Of a stretch of 64,000 nucleotides of DNA, positions 42,562 to 51,641 are shown piece after piece. The DNA lies in NCBI RefSeq assembly GCF_021739025.1, contig NZ_JAKKOT010000007.1:186001-250000 (forward strand). Reading direction: 5' to 3'. Position 1 is the stretch's first letter. The number at the start of each line of letters is the position of its first letter. Position numbers and translations under genes: made by a program. This stretch comes from Gordonia liuliyuniae (GTDB taxonomy: Bacteria > Actinomycetota > Actinomycetes > Mycobacteriales > Mycobacteriaceae). Under the pieces are notes generated by a model. The model ran no database searches. It had not been told where the DNA came from and worked only from the letters and a program-made list of their open reading frames with translations.

Positions 42562-42693
42562 TCAGACGATGGGGCGCCCCTCCTTGCGGGCCTGACGCCA
42601 CTCCTTGAAGAACGCCCGCACGATCACGCTCAGGGTGGTCAACGTGACGAGCGGCCACACCAGCACGTAGATGGTCATCCAGAATCCGGTCAT
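42562..42693 (-). CDS. small transporter partner protein, 43 aa
   Basis: One membrane helix (WMTIYVLVWPLVTLTTLSVIV) is followed by a charged tail KEWRQARKEGRP. It overlaps the symporter stop by 4 bases (ATGA). Such small subunits follow sodium symporters in actinobacteria and resemble the MetS type of partner by size and position. The partner role is inferred. Confidence 0.75.
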   Translation of the reverse strand: MTGFWMTIYVLVWPLVTLTTLSVIVRAFFKEWRQARKEGRPIV

Positions 42694-44411
42694 TTGCCGT
42701 CGTCCTCTCGGGTGGTGGTCACAGGCGGAATCTCCGCTTCGAGGTCGTGCAGTTCGGCGTCGAGGTCTGGTTCGGCCGCGCGTTCGTCGAAGTCGCCGGT
42801 GCGTACGGCGATGGTGGCGAAGTCGAAGCGCGGGCCGGTGTTGAGCATGGTCAGGCCGACGCACACCATGGTGCTGACCGCGTACGCCACCAGCGATCCG
42901 GACAGAACCGCGTACTGGTGCAGGAAGCCGATCGCGAACGGCGCCGCGACCACGGTCGAGACGACGCCGATCACGAGCGCAGGCTTCTTACCGAAGAAGC
43001 CGAACGCCATGAGGCCGAGCACCACGCCGATGCCGATGGTCGACAGGACGTCGAAGAAGATACCGACGCCGCCGTCCATCGAGATCCACGAGAAGCGGAC
43101 CGGGAGGAAGAAGGCGAGAGCCACGACCACCGCGACGCTGAACGACATGTTGGTGACGCGGTTCCAGTAGAACGACGAGATCACCGGGAACACGAGGGCT
43201 CCCCACAGCGCGCCGACGAAGACGAGTAGATCGAGGATGTTCAGGTTGGCGCCGGCGAACACGAGGGCGGCGCAGGTCGCGACGACCATTGTGATGCGGC
43301 CGATGAGGACCATGGTCGCGGGGTTCGCCCGCTTCTTGCCCGCGATGTTCTGTCCGTAGATGTCGGCCATCACGATGGACGCGAGCGCGGTCATGTCGGC
43401 GTCCGCCGTCGACGCGAGCGAGCCGATGATCATGATGAAGAACAGGCACAGCAGTACGGCGGGCAGATAGGTGGCGGCCATCTGCGGAATTAGGTTGTTG
43501 ACGTCGCCGTCCATCGGCTCGACACCCGCATAGAGGGCGAGGACGCCGAGCATGCCGATGCCGATGATCGCCGACCCGTAACCGAAGGTCGCGGTGACGA
43601 ACGTCTTCTTGATCAAATCCTCGCGGACGGCGAACAGGCGCTGAGCGATCGTCTGGTTGCCGATCGCGTACGCGAGGACGGCGGCGATGTACGGCGCGCC
43701 CTGGTTGTAGAAGGCGTCCGACGAGAAGAAGTTGCTCTGCGACTCGGTGAGGTTCACCGAGCCCGTGGTGAACAGGTCGGGGCCGCCCGCAGCGAAGAAC
43801 ACCACCGGGATGATGATGACGACCGCGCCGAGCATGAACACGACCTGCACGAAGTCGGTGAGCACCGAGGCGCGGAAGCCGGACCAGAGCGTGTACAGCA
43901 GGACGCCGCCGCCGATCGCGATGATGCCCTGCGTGAACGAGAACGGCGAGAGCATGGCGACGAGTGCGCCGCCCGCGATCAGGTTGGAGGTCAAACTGAT
44001 CAGGCTGCCGAGGATGTTCGATCCGGCGAGCAGGAGCTGGCTCGATCGTCCGTGCCGAGCGAACATCACTTCGGCGATGGTGTGCGCGTTCGGTGCGACC
44101 TTTCGGATGCGGCGCCCGAACGGGTAGATGAGGAGGATCATCAGCGCGCCCCACAACCCGTAATGGATGGGTCCGGAGATGCCGTAGGTGTAGCCGGACG
44201 TCGCCGAGGCGTACATCGACGACGCCCAGATCCAGGTGGCGGTCATCGATGCGGCCGAGATACCGAAGCCGATCCGGCCGCCGCCGGTCATGTAGCCGTC
44301 GGCGTTCTCCTTACGCTTGCTGATCCGCAGCGCGATGTAGAGGCTCGTCCCGAAGAACGCCACGTAGAGCAGAATGACGATCGGGCCGGAGAGGGTTGTC
44401 ATGTCGGTCAT
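42690..44411 (-). CDS. sodium:solute symporter (SSS family)
   Basis: This is a 573-residue protein from ATG 44411 with about 13 membrane helices. Characteristic stretches include ADGYMTGGGRIGFGISAAS, SGYTYGISGPIHYGLWGA and the STADADMTALASIVMADI region near helix 9. It imports a small anionic or zwitterionic solute with Na+. The substrate is unknown; position beside metXY makes a methionine-related role possible but unproven. It is coupled to the 43-aa partner. Confidence 0.85.
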   Translation of the reverse strand: MTDMTTLSGPIVILLYVAFFGTSLYIALRISKRKENADGYMTGGGRIGFGISAASMTATWIWASSMYASATSGYTYGISGPIHYGLWGALMILLIYPFGRRIRKVAPNAHTIAEVMFARHGRSSQLLLAGSNILGSLISLTSNLIAGGALVAMLSPFSFTQGIIAIGGGVLLYTLWSGFRASVLTDFVQVVFMLGAVVIIIPVVFFAAGGPDLFTTGSVNLTESQSNFFSSDAFYNQGAPYIAAVLAYAIGNQTIAQRLFAVREDLIKKTFVTATFGYGSAIIGIGMLGVLALYAGVEPMDGDVNNLIPQMAATYLPAVLLCLFFIMIIGSLASTADADMTALASIVMADIYGQNIAGKKRANPATMVLIGRITMVVATCAALVFAGANLNILDLLVFVGALWGALVFPVISSFYWNRVTNMSFSVAVVVALAFFLPVRFSWISMDGGVGIFFDVLSTIGIGVVLGLMAFGFFGKKPALVIGVVSTVVAAPFAIGFLHQYAVLSGSLVAYAVSTMVCVGLTMLNTGPRFDFATIAVRTGDFDERAAEPDLDAELHDLEAEIPPVTTTREDDGK

Positions 44412-44862
44412 GGGTGAATCACTTTCACGTCGGGCGACGCTGACGCGTCGCGACCAGGCGGTCGGTCGGGATTCGTCCCACGTCAGATGTCCGGCGGCTC
44501 CGCGGGGCCGGGCGCAGCGGCTCGTGCGGCGACGGGAGCCCAAGACATGATGGTGCGAAACATGACTGGGAGGCCGGTGACGCTGCAAGCCGTCGGCAAC
44601 AGATTCCCCTTCTCTCGGTTGGTGTCACGTGGTGACATAGGCATTGGTCCTTGTACCCAACCTGCGCCGGACAAGCCAATTCATCCGGTTGGGGGACAAC
44701 GCGAGAAAAGCGTGTCCTCACAGGTGGGCCGTGGTTCCGGTGAGGGTTGTTCGCGTGTCGCAACTCACACGAGGTGCGACGTGGAGCGCGCCGCGGACGG
44801 CCGGTGACTGACATCACCGACGCGGCCGGGATGGACTGTCCGGGCGCACACGTTATGGCACT
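44412..44862. other. 450-base intergenic region with a dyad
   Basis: No gene is supported. TGTCAC-GTG-GTGACA (44623-44637) is a clear dyad that could be a regulator site for the symporter. The leader toward the symporter is long, but no known riboswitch pattern was recognised. Confidence 0.45.
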
Positions 44863-46113
44863 GTGCGTGAATCAGCTGTGAGCCTCGAAGCGAGCGACGT
44901 CAGCCCCGACCGAACCGTCGAACCGGCCAAGCCCGCGTTGCCTCTCGCGGTCGTCATCATCGTCCTCGCGCTCGGTGGCTTCGGTATCGGCACCACCGAA
45001 TTCGTCGCCATGGGATTGCTGCCGAACATCGCGGACGACCTCGGGATCGACGAGCCGACGGCCGGGCACTTGATCTCCGCCTACGCGATCGGCGTCGTCA
45101 TCGGTGCGCCCGTGATCGCGGTCGCCGCGGCGCGCATGTCCCGTCGGACGCTGCTCATCTCGCTGATGGTGGCGTTCACCGTCGGCAACGCGCTCAGCCT
45201 GGTGGCGCAGTCGTACGGGATGCTGATGGTGGCGCGAGTGATCGCCGGGCTCCCGCACGGTGCGTACTTCGGCGTCGCCGCACTGGTCGCGGCACACCTG
45301 GCGGGGCCTGGGCGGCGCGCGCAGGCGGTCGGCCAGGTGATGCTGGGACTGTCGGTCGCCAACGTCCTCGGCGTGCCCGCAGCCACCTGGCTCGGCCAGC
45401 ACTTCGGGTGGCGCAGCGCCGTTGCGATGGTCGTCGTGATCGGTGTCGTCACCGTCGCCGCGCTCTGGAAAGTGGTGCCGAGCCTGAGTGACATGGTGAC
45501 CACCGATCCACGGACGGAACTCGCCGGTCTCAAGAGTCGACAGATCTGGTTGACGCTGGTCGTCGGCATGGTCGGATTCGGTGGCTTCTTCGCGTTCTAC
45601 ACCTATCTCAACACGGCGCTCACCTCGCTCGGCGGACTCGCCGAGTGGACCGTCCCGATCGCGCTCGCTCTGTTCGGTCTCGGCATGGTGACCGGCAACA
45701 TCGTCGGCGGCGCCCTCGCTGACCGTTTCGGCGACCGTGCCATCGCGATCGGCATGATCGGCGCCGCGCTCGCACTCGGACTGTTCGCGCTCGTCGTCAC
45801 CACCGGCTGGCCCGCGCTCATCGTCGCCTTCCTCGTCGGCTCGGCGGGATCGACGGCCATCCCCGGACTGCAGACCCGGTTGATGGATGTCGCGCAGGAG
45901 GCGCAGACCATCGCCGCGGCGCTCAACCATTCGGCGCTCAACGTCGCGAACGCTCTCGGCGCGTGGGTCGGCGGTGTCGTCATCGCGGCGGGGTACGGCT
46001 ACCGTGCGCCCTCGCTCGTCGGCGCACTGTTCGCGCTCGGTGGCGCCGTCGTGCTCGCGGTGGCCGTCCTTATCAAACGGCGTGACGACGCTGCTGTCGT
46101 ATCGACCGGCTAG
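44863..46113 (+). CDS. MFS transporter, DHA1/AraJ-like
   Basis: This is a 416-residue protein with 12 predicted helices. The helix 1 signature FGIGTTEFVAMGLLPNIA is typical of the AraJ/Cmr-like drug:H+ antiporter 1 group, and the loop AARMSRR follows helix 2. The long polar N-terminus of 25 residues is unusual, and GTG 44878 could be the real start. The TATGGC upstream suggests a leaderless message. It probably exports a drug, sugar or amino acid. Confidence 0.88.
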   Translation: MRESAVSLEASDVSPDRTVEPAKPALPLAVVIIVLALGGFGIGTTEFVAMGLLPNIADDLGIDEPTAGHLISAYAIGVVIGAPVIAVAAARMSRRTLLISLMVAFTVGNALSLVAQSYGMLMVARVIAGLPHGAYFGVAALVAAHLAGPGRRAQAVGQVMLGLSVANVLGVPAATWLGQHFGWRSAVAMVVVIGVVTVAALWKVVPSLSDMVTTDPRTELAGLKSRQIWLTLVVGMVGFGGFFAFYTYLNTALTSLGGLAEWTVPIALALFGLGMVTGNIVGGALADRFGDRAIAIGMIGAALALGLFALVVTTGWPALIVAFLVGSAGSTAIPGLQTRLMDVAQEAQTIAAALNHSALNVANALGAWVGGVVIAAGYGYRAPSLVGALFALGGAVVLAVAVLIKRRDDAAVVSTG

Positions 46114-46124
46114 GGTCGGTCACC

Positions 46125-47039
46125 GTGACTGATTCCCCCGTGTCCGATTCTTCTGTGTCTGATTCTTCTGTGTCTGATTCTTCTGGGCTTGATTCTTCTG
46201 GCGGCTCGTTCGCCATCACCACCGTCAACGTCAACGGGATCCGCGCCGCGGTGAAGACCCGCAACGAGAACAACCACGGAATGCTGCCGTGGCTGTCCGC
46301 GCATTCCACGGACGTGGTGCTGTTGCAGGAGGTCCGGGCCTCCGAAGCGCTCACCCGCAAGGCTCTTGCTCCGGCGCTGGACGACGGCTGGCATCTGGTG
46401 ATGACCGAGTCGGCCGTCAAAGGTCGTTCGGGTGTCGGCATCCTCTCGCGCACCGAGCCTGCCGCGGTCCGGATCGGTTTCGGCAGCGACGAATTCGACC
46501 CCCTCGGCCGCTACGTGGAAGCAGACTTCGATCTCGGTGGCGCCACGGTCACCGCGGCGAGTCTCTACCTGCCGTCTGGCGCCGCGCTCACCGACGACCC
46601 GAAGGACGTCGAGAAGTATGAGGAGAAGAATCGATTCCTCGACGAGTTCGGGCCGTACCTCGACCGATTGCTGACGAGCGGCCGGCAGGTCGCCGTCGCG
46701 GGCGACTGGAACATCGCGCACACCGAGCACGACATCAAGAACTGGAAGGGCAACCGCAAGAACTCCGGTTTCCTGCCGCACGAACGTGAGTGGGTCGGCG
46801 CCCGCATCGACTCCGGGTGGGTCGACGTCGCACGCCGCCACCACGGCGACGTCGCCGGTCCGTACGCGTGGTGGTCGTGGCGTGGCAAGGCGTTCGACAA
46901 CGATTCGGGCTGGCGGATCGACTACCACCTGGCGACGCCGACGCTCGCCGACCGGCTCACCCGCACCTGGGTGGATCGCCCCGACGCGTACGACCGCCGC
47001 TGGTCCGACCACGCCCCGGTCACCGCCGAGTTCGCGTGA
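46125..47039 (+). CDS. xthA: exodeoxyribonuclease III
   Basis: This is a 304-residue Mg-dependent AP endonuclease/3'-5' exonuclease of base excision repair. Catalytic signatures: VNVNGIRAA, LLQEVRA, GDWNIAHTEHDI, and the SDHAPVTAEF ending. The first 25 residues are an unusual run of DSSVS-type repeats encoded by 15-bp tandem units; the enzyme fold starts only at FAITTVNVNG. The start GTG 46125 may be wrong, but no better one is seen before the fold. trpS follows. Confidence 0.92.
   Translation: MTDSPVSDSSVSDSSVSDSSGLDSSGGSFAITTVNVNGIRAAVKTRNENNHGMLPWLSAHSTDVVLLQEVRASEALTRKALAPALDDGWHLVMTESAVKGRSGVGILSRTEPAAVRIGFGSDEFDPLGRYVEADFDLGGATVTAASLYLPSGAALTDDPKDVEKYEEKNRFLDEFGPYLDRLLTSGRQVAVAGDWNIAHTEHDIKNWKGNRKNSGFLPHEREWVGARIDSGWVDVARRHHGDVAGPYAWWSWRGKAFDNDSGWRIDYHLATPTLADRLTRTWVDRPDAYDRRWSDHAPVTAEFA
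46131..46205 (+). repeat. five 15-bp tandem units in the 5' end of xthA
   Basis: The units follow GATTCTTCTGTGTCT: two exact copies (46146, 46161), two variants after them and one degenerate copy before. They encode DSPVS-DSSVS-DSSVS-DSSGL-DSSGG. Each unit keeps the frame, so copy number can vary without frameshift. Confidence 0.85.
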
Positions 47040-47071
47040 CGCCGGGCGAAAACCCGGTTGAGCCGATCTGA

Positions 47072-48112
<1,041 letters not shown>

Positions 48113-48214
48113 TCCGCGGGGGCGGCCCGTGTGAGGATGTGCCCATGTGACGATATGCGCATCTGACGATGTGATGGCCCGGCACAGGTGACAGCCCGAC
48201 GACAAGAGGAATGT

Positions 48215-49279
48215 GTGGACCGCATCAAAGCCCTTATCGCCCGATTGAAGGCCTTCTTCGCGACCGTCATGGAGTGGCCGCCCGTCGCACGCCTGATGGC
48301 GATGCAGGACCATTACAACCAGCGCCGAGGCAACACGTACGCGGCGGCGATCAGTTTCATCGGCATCCTCTCGCTTGTGCCGGTTCTGATGGTCGCGTTC
48401 TCGGTGGCCGCTTTCGTACTCGCCAGCCGTCCGGAACTGATCCAGGACATCACCGACGCCGTCGTGGAGAACGTGCCGGGCGAACTCGGAACGCAGCTCA
48501 ACGACATCATCGGTTCGGCGATCGAATCTCGCCGGGCCGTCGGTGTCATCGGTCTGTTGAGCGCGGCTCTCACCGGGCTCGGGTGGATGGCGTTGGTACG
48601 CATGGGCCTCAGCGAGATGTGGGGTGGTCGGCAGCAGCGCAGCGCGGTGATGGGCAAGGTCTACGACCTCATCAACTTCGTCCTCCTCGGCGTCCTGTTC
48701 GTCGGCACCATCGCGATCACCGTCTTCGCTTCCGGACCGGTGGGCAGGTGGGTGCTCGGCCTCGTCGGCGTCGAGGAGACGTGGTGGGGCAAATGGATCC
48801 TGAAGATCGCCGCGGTCGTCATCTCGGTCGTCGCCACCTGGCTGCTCTTCAGCTTCGTGCTCGCGAAACTGCCGTTGCAGAAGCTGCCCATCCGCGTCGT
48901 GATGCCCGGCGCGTTCGTGACGGCGATCGTGTTCGAGATCCTCAAATCGCTCGGATCGGTATACCTGCAGTCGGTGATGAGCAGCCCCGCCGGTGCGGCG
49001 TTCGGTCCGATCATCGGTGTGATGGTGTTCGCCTACCTCGCGTCCAGGATCGTCCTGTACGCATCGGCCTGGAACGCCACCAACCCGGACAACGAGAAGT
49101 ACCTGACCGTCGACGAGGTGGAGAACCCCGACGACGACGAGAAGGGGCCCGTCTACCTCGCGCCCATCCAGAAGGTCTCCAGTGGCCCGAAGGCTCGGGA
49201 GATCCTGACCGCGGCCGGAATCGGAGCAGCGGCAGGCGCGGTCGCATCCGCAGTGACCAGTAAGCGGCGCGAAAAGTAG
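48215..49279 (+). CDS. YihY/BrkB-family inner membrane protein
   Basis: This is a 354-residue protein. GTG 48215 has AAGAGGA at good spacing; GTG 48188 would add nine residues. Six membrane helices with the family pattern RRGNTYAAAISFIGILSLVPVL, GLGWMALVRMG and RIVLYASAWNATN are visible. The tail is charged with an Ala-rich end. The family is often called virulence factor BrkB or ribonuclease BN by error; its activity is unknown. Confidence 0.87.
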   Translation: MDRIKALIARLKAFFATVMEWPPVARLMAMQDHYNQRRGNTYAAAISFIGILSLVPVLMVAFSVAAFVLASRPELIQDITDAVVENVPGELGTQLNDIIGSAIESRRAVGVIGLLSAALTGLGWMALVRMGLSEMWGGRQQRSAVMGKVYDLINFVLLGVLFVGTIAITVFASGPVGRWVLGLVGVEETWWGKWILKIAAVVISVVATWLLFSFVLAKLPLQKLPIRVVMPGAFVTAIVFEILKSLGSVYLQSVMSSPAGAAFGPIIGVMVFAYLASRIVLYASAWNATNPDNEKYLTVDEVENPDDDEKGPVYLAPIQKVSSGPKAREILTAAGIGAAAGAVASAVTSKRREK

Positions 49280-49345
49280 TCGGGACGAACAGTAGTCCGG
49301 GCGAACAGTAGTCAGGGCGAACAGTAGTCAGGACGAAAAGGAATC
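49266..49345. repeat. 16-17-bp tandem repeat after the YihY-family gene
   Basis: About five units follow GGGCGAACAGTAGTC(A/C): good copies begin at 49281, 49298 and 49314, with degenerate ones on each side. It starts in the last codons of one gene and ends at the stop of the carboxypeptidase gene. This is a likely variable-number repeat. Confidence 0.75.
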
Positions 49346-50609
49346 AGCGCCGTCTGCGACCGAACCGGACGGCGATCCATGCGGCGGCACCGACGATCAG
49401 CACCACCGCGGCCACCCCGATCCAGGAGATGTTCCACGCGGTGTGGACGTCGTCGCCGGTGGGCGAGTGTTCGGTCCCGGCATCGTCGGGCGCGGCATCG
49501 GCCAGCGACCCGATCGAGGTTCCGGCCGGTGCGGCGAACCCGTAGTCGAGCAGGCGGACCGCCTGGTCCGAATACAGATTGTCGAGCTGGTTCACGCCGT
49601 ACATCTGGACAATGAGCAGTGTGCGGCCGGCGCGTTCGACGGCGCCGACGAATGTCTTCAACGCGTCGTCGGTGTAGCCGGTCTTGCCGCCGAGCATGCC
49701 GGGGAAGCCGTCGCGGAGCAGGGTGTTGCTGGTGCCCATCGTGTACCCGGGGTGCGGCTTGTCGCCGGGAACGTCCTTGAGCGGCGGGAAGCCGGGGAAC
49801 GGGTAGGTCGTCAGCGAGACGATGTGGCGGAACGTCTCGTTCGCCATGGCGTCACGGAAGATGAGGGCTTCGTCGTATGGGGACGTCGACATGCCTGCCG
49901 CGTCGAGCCCGGACGGGGTGGTCGCGCGAGTGTCCTTCGCGCCGAGCGACGCGGCCTTCGCATTCATTGCGGCCAACGTCTGGTCGTACCCGCCGAGCTC
50001 GCGAGCGAGGGCGTTGGCGCAGTCGTTGCCCGACACCATCAACAACCCGGTCAACAGGTCACGGACGGTGTACGTGCCGCCCGGCCCGATCCCGCACGAG
50101 TCGCCTTCCGTCCCGTAGTCGTTGAGCGTCCCCGTCACCGTCGTGTCGAGGTCCAGCTCGTCGAGCACGGTCAGCGCGAGCAGGACTTTGACGGTCGACG
50201 CGGGCCGGTACCGTCCGTGCGGATCCTTGGCGGCGATGACGTCGCCGCTGTCGAGGTCGGCGATCAACCATCCCGCACTCGTCAGATTCGTCGGGAGTGG
50301 GCCGGCGGCCGGATCGTGGACGACGTCGCAGCCGCTCAACTTCTCGCCGCCGACCGCCGGGGTGGGCACCGGCAGGGGAGTGGGCGTCGTCTCACCCGGT
50401 GCCACGGCCTCGGACGTGTCGACCGCGGGTGGGGTGTGCAACTGGTGCGGACAGTCGGCGGTGTCCGGGTGCGCGGCAGGCACGAACTCGGTCGGATACA
50501 CGGCGTCCGGGTCGGCATGCGCCCAGGTGTTCCCGACCACGGCGGGGAGCGCGACGAGGACGGCTGCGGTGAGGAGGCTCGCAAGCCGCCCGGCGGGTGA
50601 TCTGAACAT
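49344..50609 (-). CDS. D-alanyl-D-alanine carboxypeptidase (penicillin-binding)
   Basis: This is a 421-residue exported enzyme. A signal peptide (LLTAAVLVALPAVVGNTWAHA) is followed by a Pro/Thr-rich linker. The peptidase S11 motifs are SxxK (ASTVKVLL), SGN (VSGNDCAN) and KTG (GGKTGYT). A C-terminal helix near residue 395 and a RFGRRRR tail anchor it in the membrane. It trims D-Ala from peptidoglycan stem peptides. Confidence 0.93.
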   Translation of the reverse strand: MFRSPAGRLASLLTAAVLVALPAVVGNTWAHADPDAVYPTEFVPAAHPDTADCPHQLHTPPAVDTSEAVAPGETTPTPLPVPTPAVGGEKLSGCDVVHDPAAGPLPTNLTSAGWLIADLDSGDVIAAKDPHGRYRPASTVKVLLALTVLDELDLDTTVTGTLNDYGTEGDSCGIGPGGTYTVRDLLTGLLMVSGNDCANALARELGGYDQTLAAMNAKAASLGAKDTRATTPSGLDAAGMSTSPYDEALIFRDAMANETFRHIVSLTTYPFPGFPPLKDVPGDKPHPGYTMGTSNTLLRDGFPGMLGGKTGYTDDALKTFVGAVERAGRTLLIVQMYGVNQLDNLYSDQAVRLLDYGFAAPAGTSIGSLADAAPDDAGTEHSPTGDDVHTAWNISWIGVAAVVLIVGAAAWIAVRFGRRRR

Positions 50610-50858
50610 CGCATAAGACGGTACCTGCCGCTCGTCAGAGCTTGGCTCGACGCTCCCCGCAGTCTCAACTCTCCGGCCGCACCCGCAACTGTGTTATCGC
50701 ACCCTCAACGACAACCTCGCCCCCTCAATGCGGCTTAGCAGGCTGGTCGCAGGCTGCTAAGCAGCATTGAAGCTGCGACAAGGGAACCGAGGTTGCGAGA
50801 GAGCCCCGACCGGTATGGTCGGGGCTCTCTCGGGGCTGCAGAGAAAGGTCTGCGGTTT
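50610..50858. repeat. gap with two inverted repeats downstream of sdhB
   Basis: The first repeat has TCAATGCGGCTTAGCAG (50725-50741) and a near-perfect complement (50754-50770, one mismatch). The second is the strong hairpin 50796-50832 listed separately. I see no gene. Confidence 0.7.
50796..50832 (-). terminator. terminator of the sdh operon
   Basis: A perfect 16-bp stem has left arm CGAGAGAGCCCCGACC (50796-50811), a 5-base loop, and right arm 50817-50832. It lies 26 bases after the sdhB stop. Confidence 0.85.
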
Positions 50859-51641
50859 CTAGCGCGAGAACATCAGGGCGCGTTTGACTTCCTGAATGGC
50901 CTGCGTCACCTGGATGCCGCGGGGGCATGCGTCGGTGCAGTTGAAGGTCGTGCGGCAACGCCACACGCCGTCGACGTCGTTCAGGATGTCGAGACGCTCG
51001 GCTGCGGCCTCGTCCCGGCTGTCGAAGATGAACCGGTGAGCGTTGACGATGGCGGCCGGACCGAAGTACGAGCCCTCGTTCCAGAACACCGGGCAGCTCG
51101 TCGTGCAGCAGGCACAGAGGATGCACTTGGTGGTGTCGTCGAAGCGGGCGCGGTCGGCCTGGCTCTGCAGACGCTCGGCGGTCGGCTCGTTACCCGACGT
51201 GATCAGGAACGGCTTGATCGCGCGGTACGCGTCGAAGAACGGCTCCATGTCGACGACCAGGTCTTTCTCCACGGGGAGGCCCTTGATCGGCTCGATGGAG
51301 ATCGTGATCTCCTTCGACGAGTCCTTCGGCAGCAGATCCTTCATGAGGAGCTTGCAGGCCAGACGGTTGACGCCGTTCACACGCATCGCGTCCGAGCCGC
51401 ACACGCCGTGCGCGCAGCTGCGGCGGAACGTCAGCGAACCGTCCAGGTAGCCCTTCACGTAGAGGAGCAGGTTGAGCAGGCGGTCGGTCGGCAACGCCGG
51501 GACGCGGAAGCTCTCGAAGCCCTGCGCATCCGGATCCTCCGGGTTGAACCGATAGATCTTCAGCGTGACCATGGTCGCCTCGGCGGGGACGTCGGGCAAC
51601 GGTGGCTCGCTGGTCGCTGGGTTCTCCACAGTGGCAGTCAT
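50859..51641 (-). CDS. sdhB: succinate dehydrogenase iron-sulfur subunit
   Basis: This is a 260-residue membrane-associated electron-transfer subunit. The 2Fe-2S site is CAHGVCGSD; the 4Fe-4S and 3Fe-4S sites lie in CILCACCTTSCP and CRTTFNCTDACPRGI. It passes electrons from SdhA to quinone at SdhC/D. It overlaps sdhA by one base (TGATG). Confidence 0.96.
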   Translation of the reverse strand: MTATVENPATSEPPLPDVPAEATMVTLKIYRFNPEDPDAQGFESFRVPALPTDRLLNLLLYVKGYLDGSLTFRRSCAHGVCGSDAMRVNGVNRLACKLLMKDLLPKDSSKEITISIEPIKGLPVEKDLVVDMEPFFDAYRAIKPFLITSGNEPTAERLQSQADRARFDDTTKCILCACCTTSCPVFWNEGSYFGPAAIVNAHRFIFDSRDEAAAERLDILNDVDGVWRCRTTFNCTDACPRGIQVTQAIQEVKRALMFSR

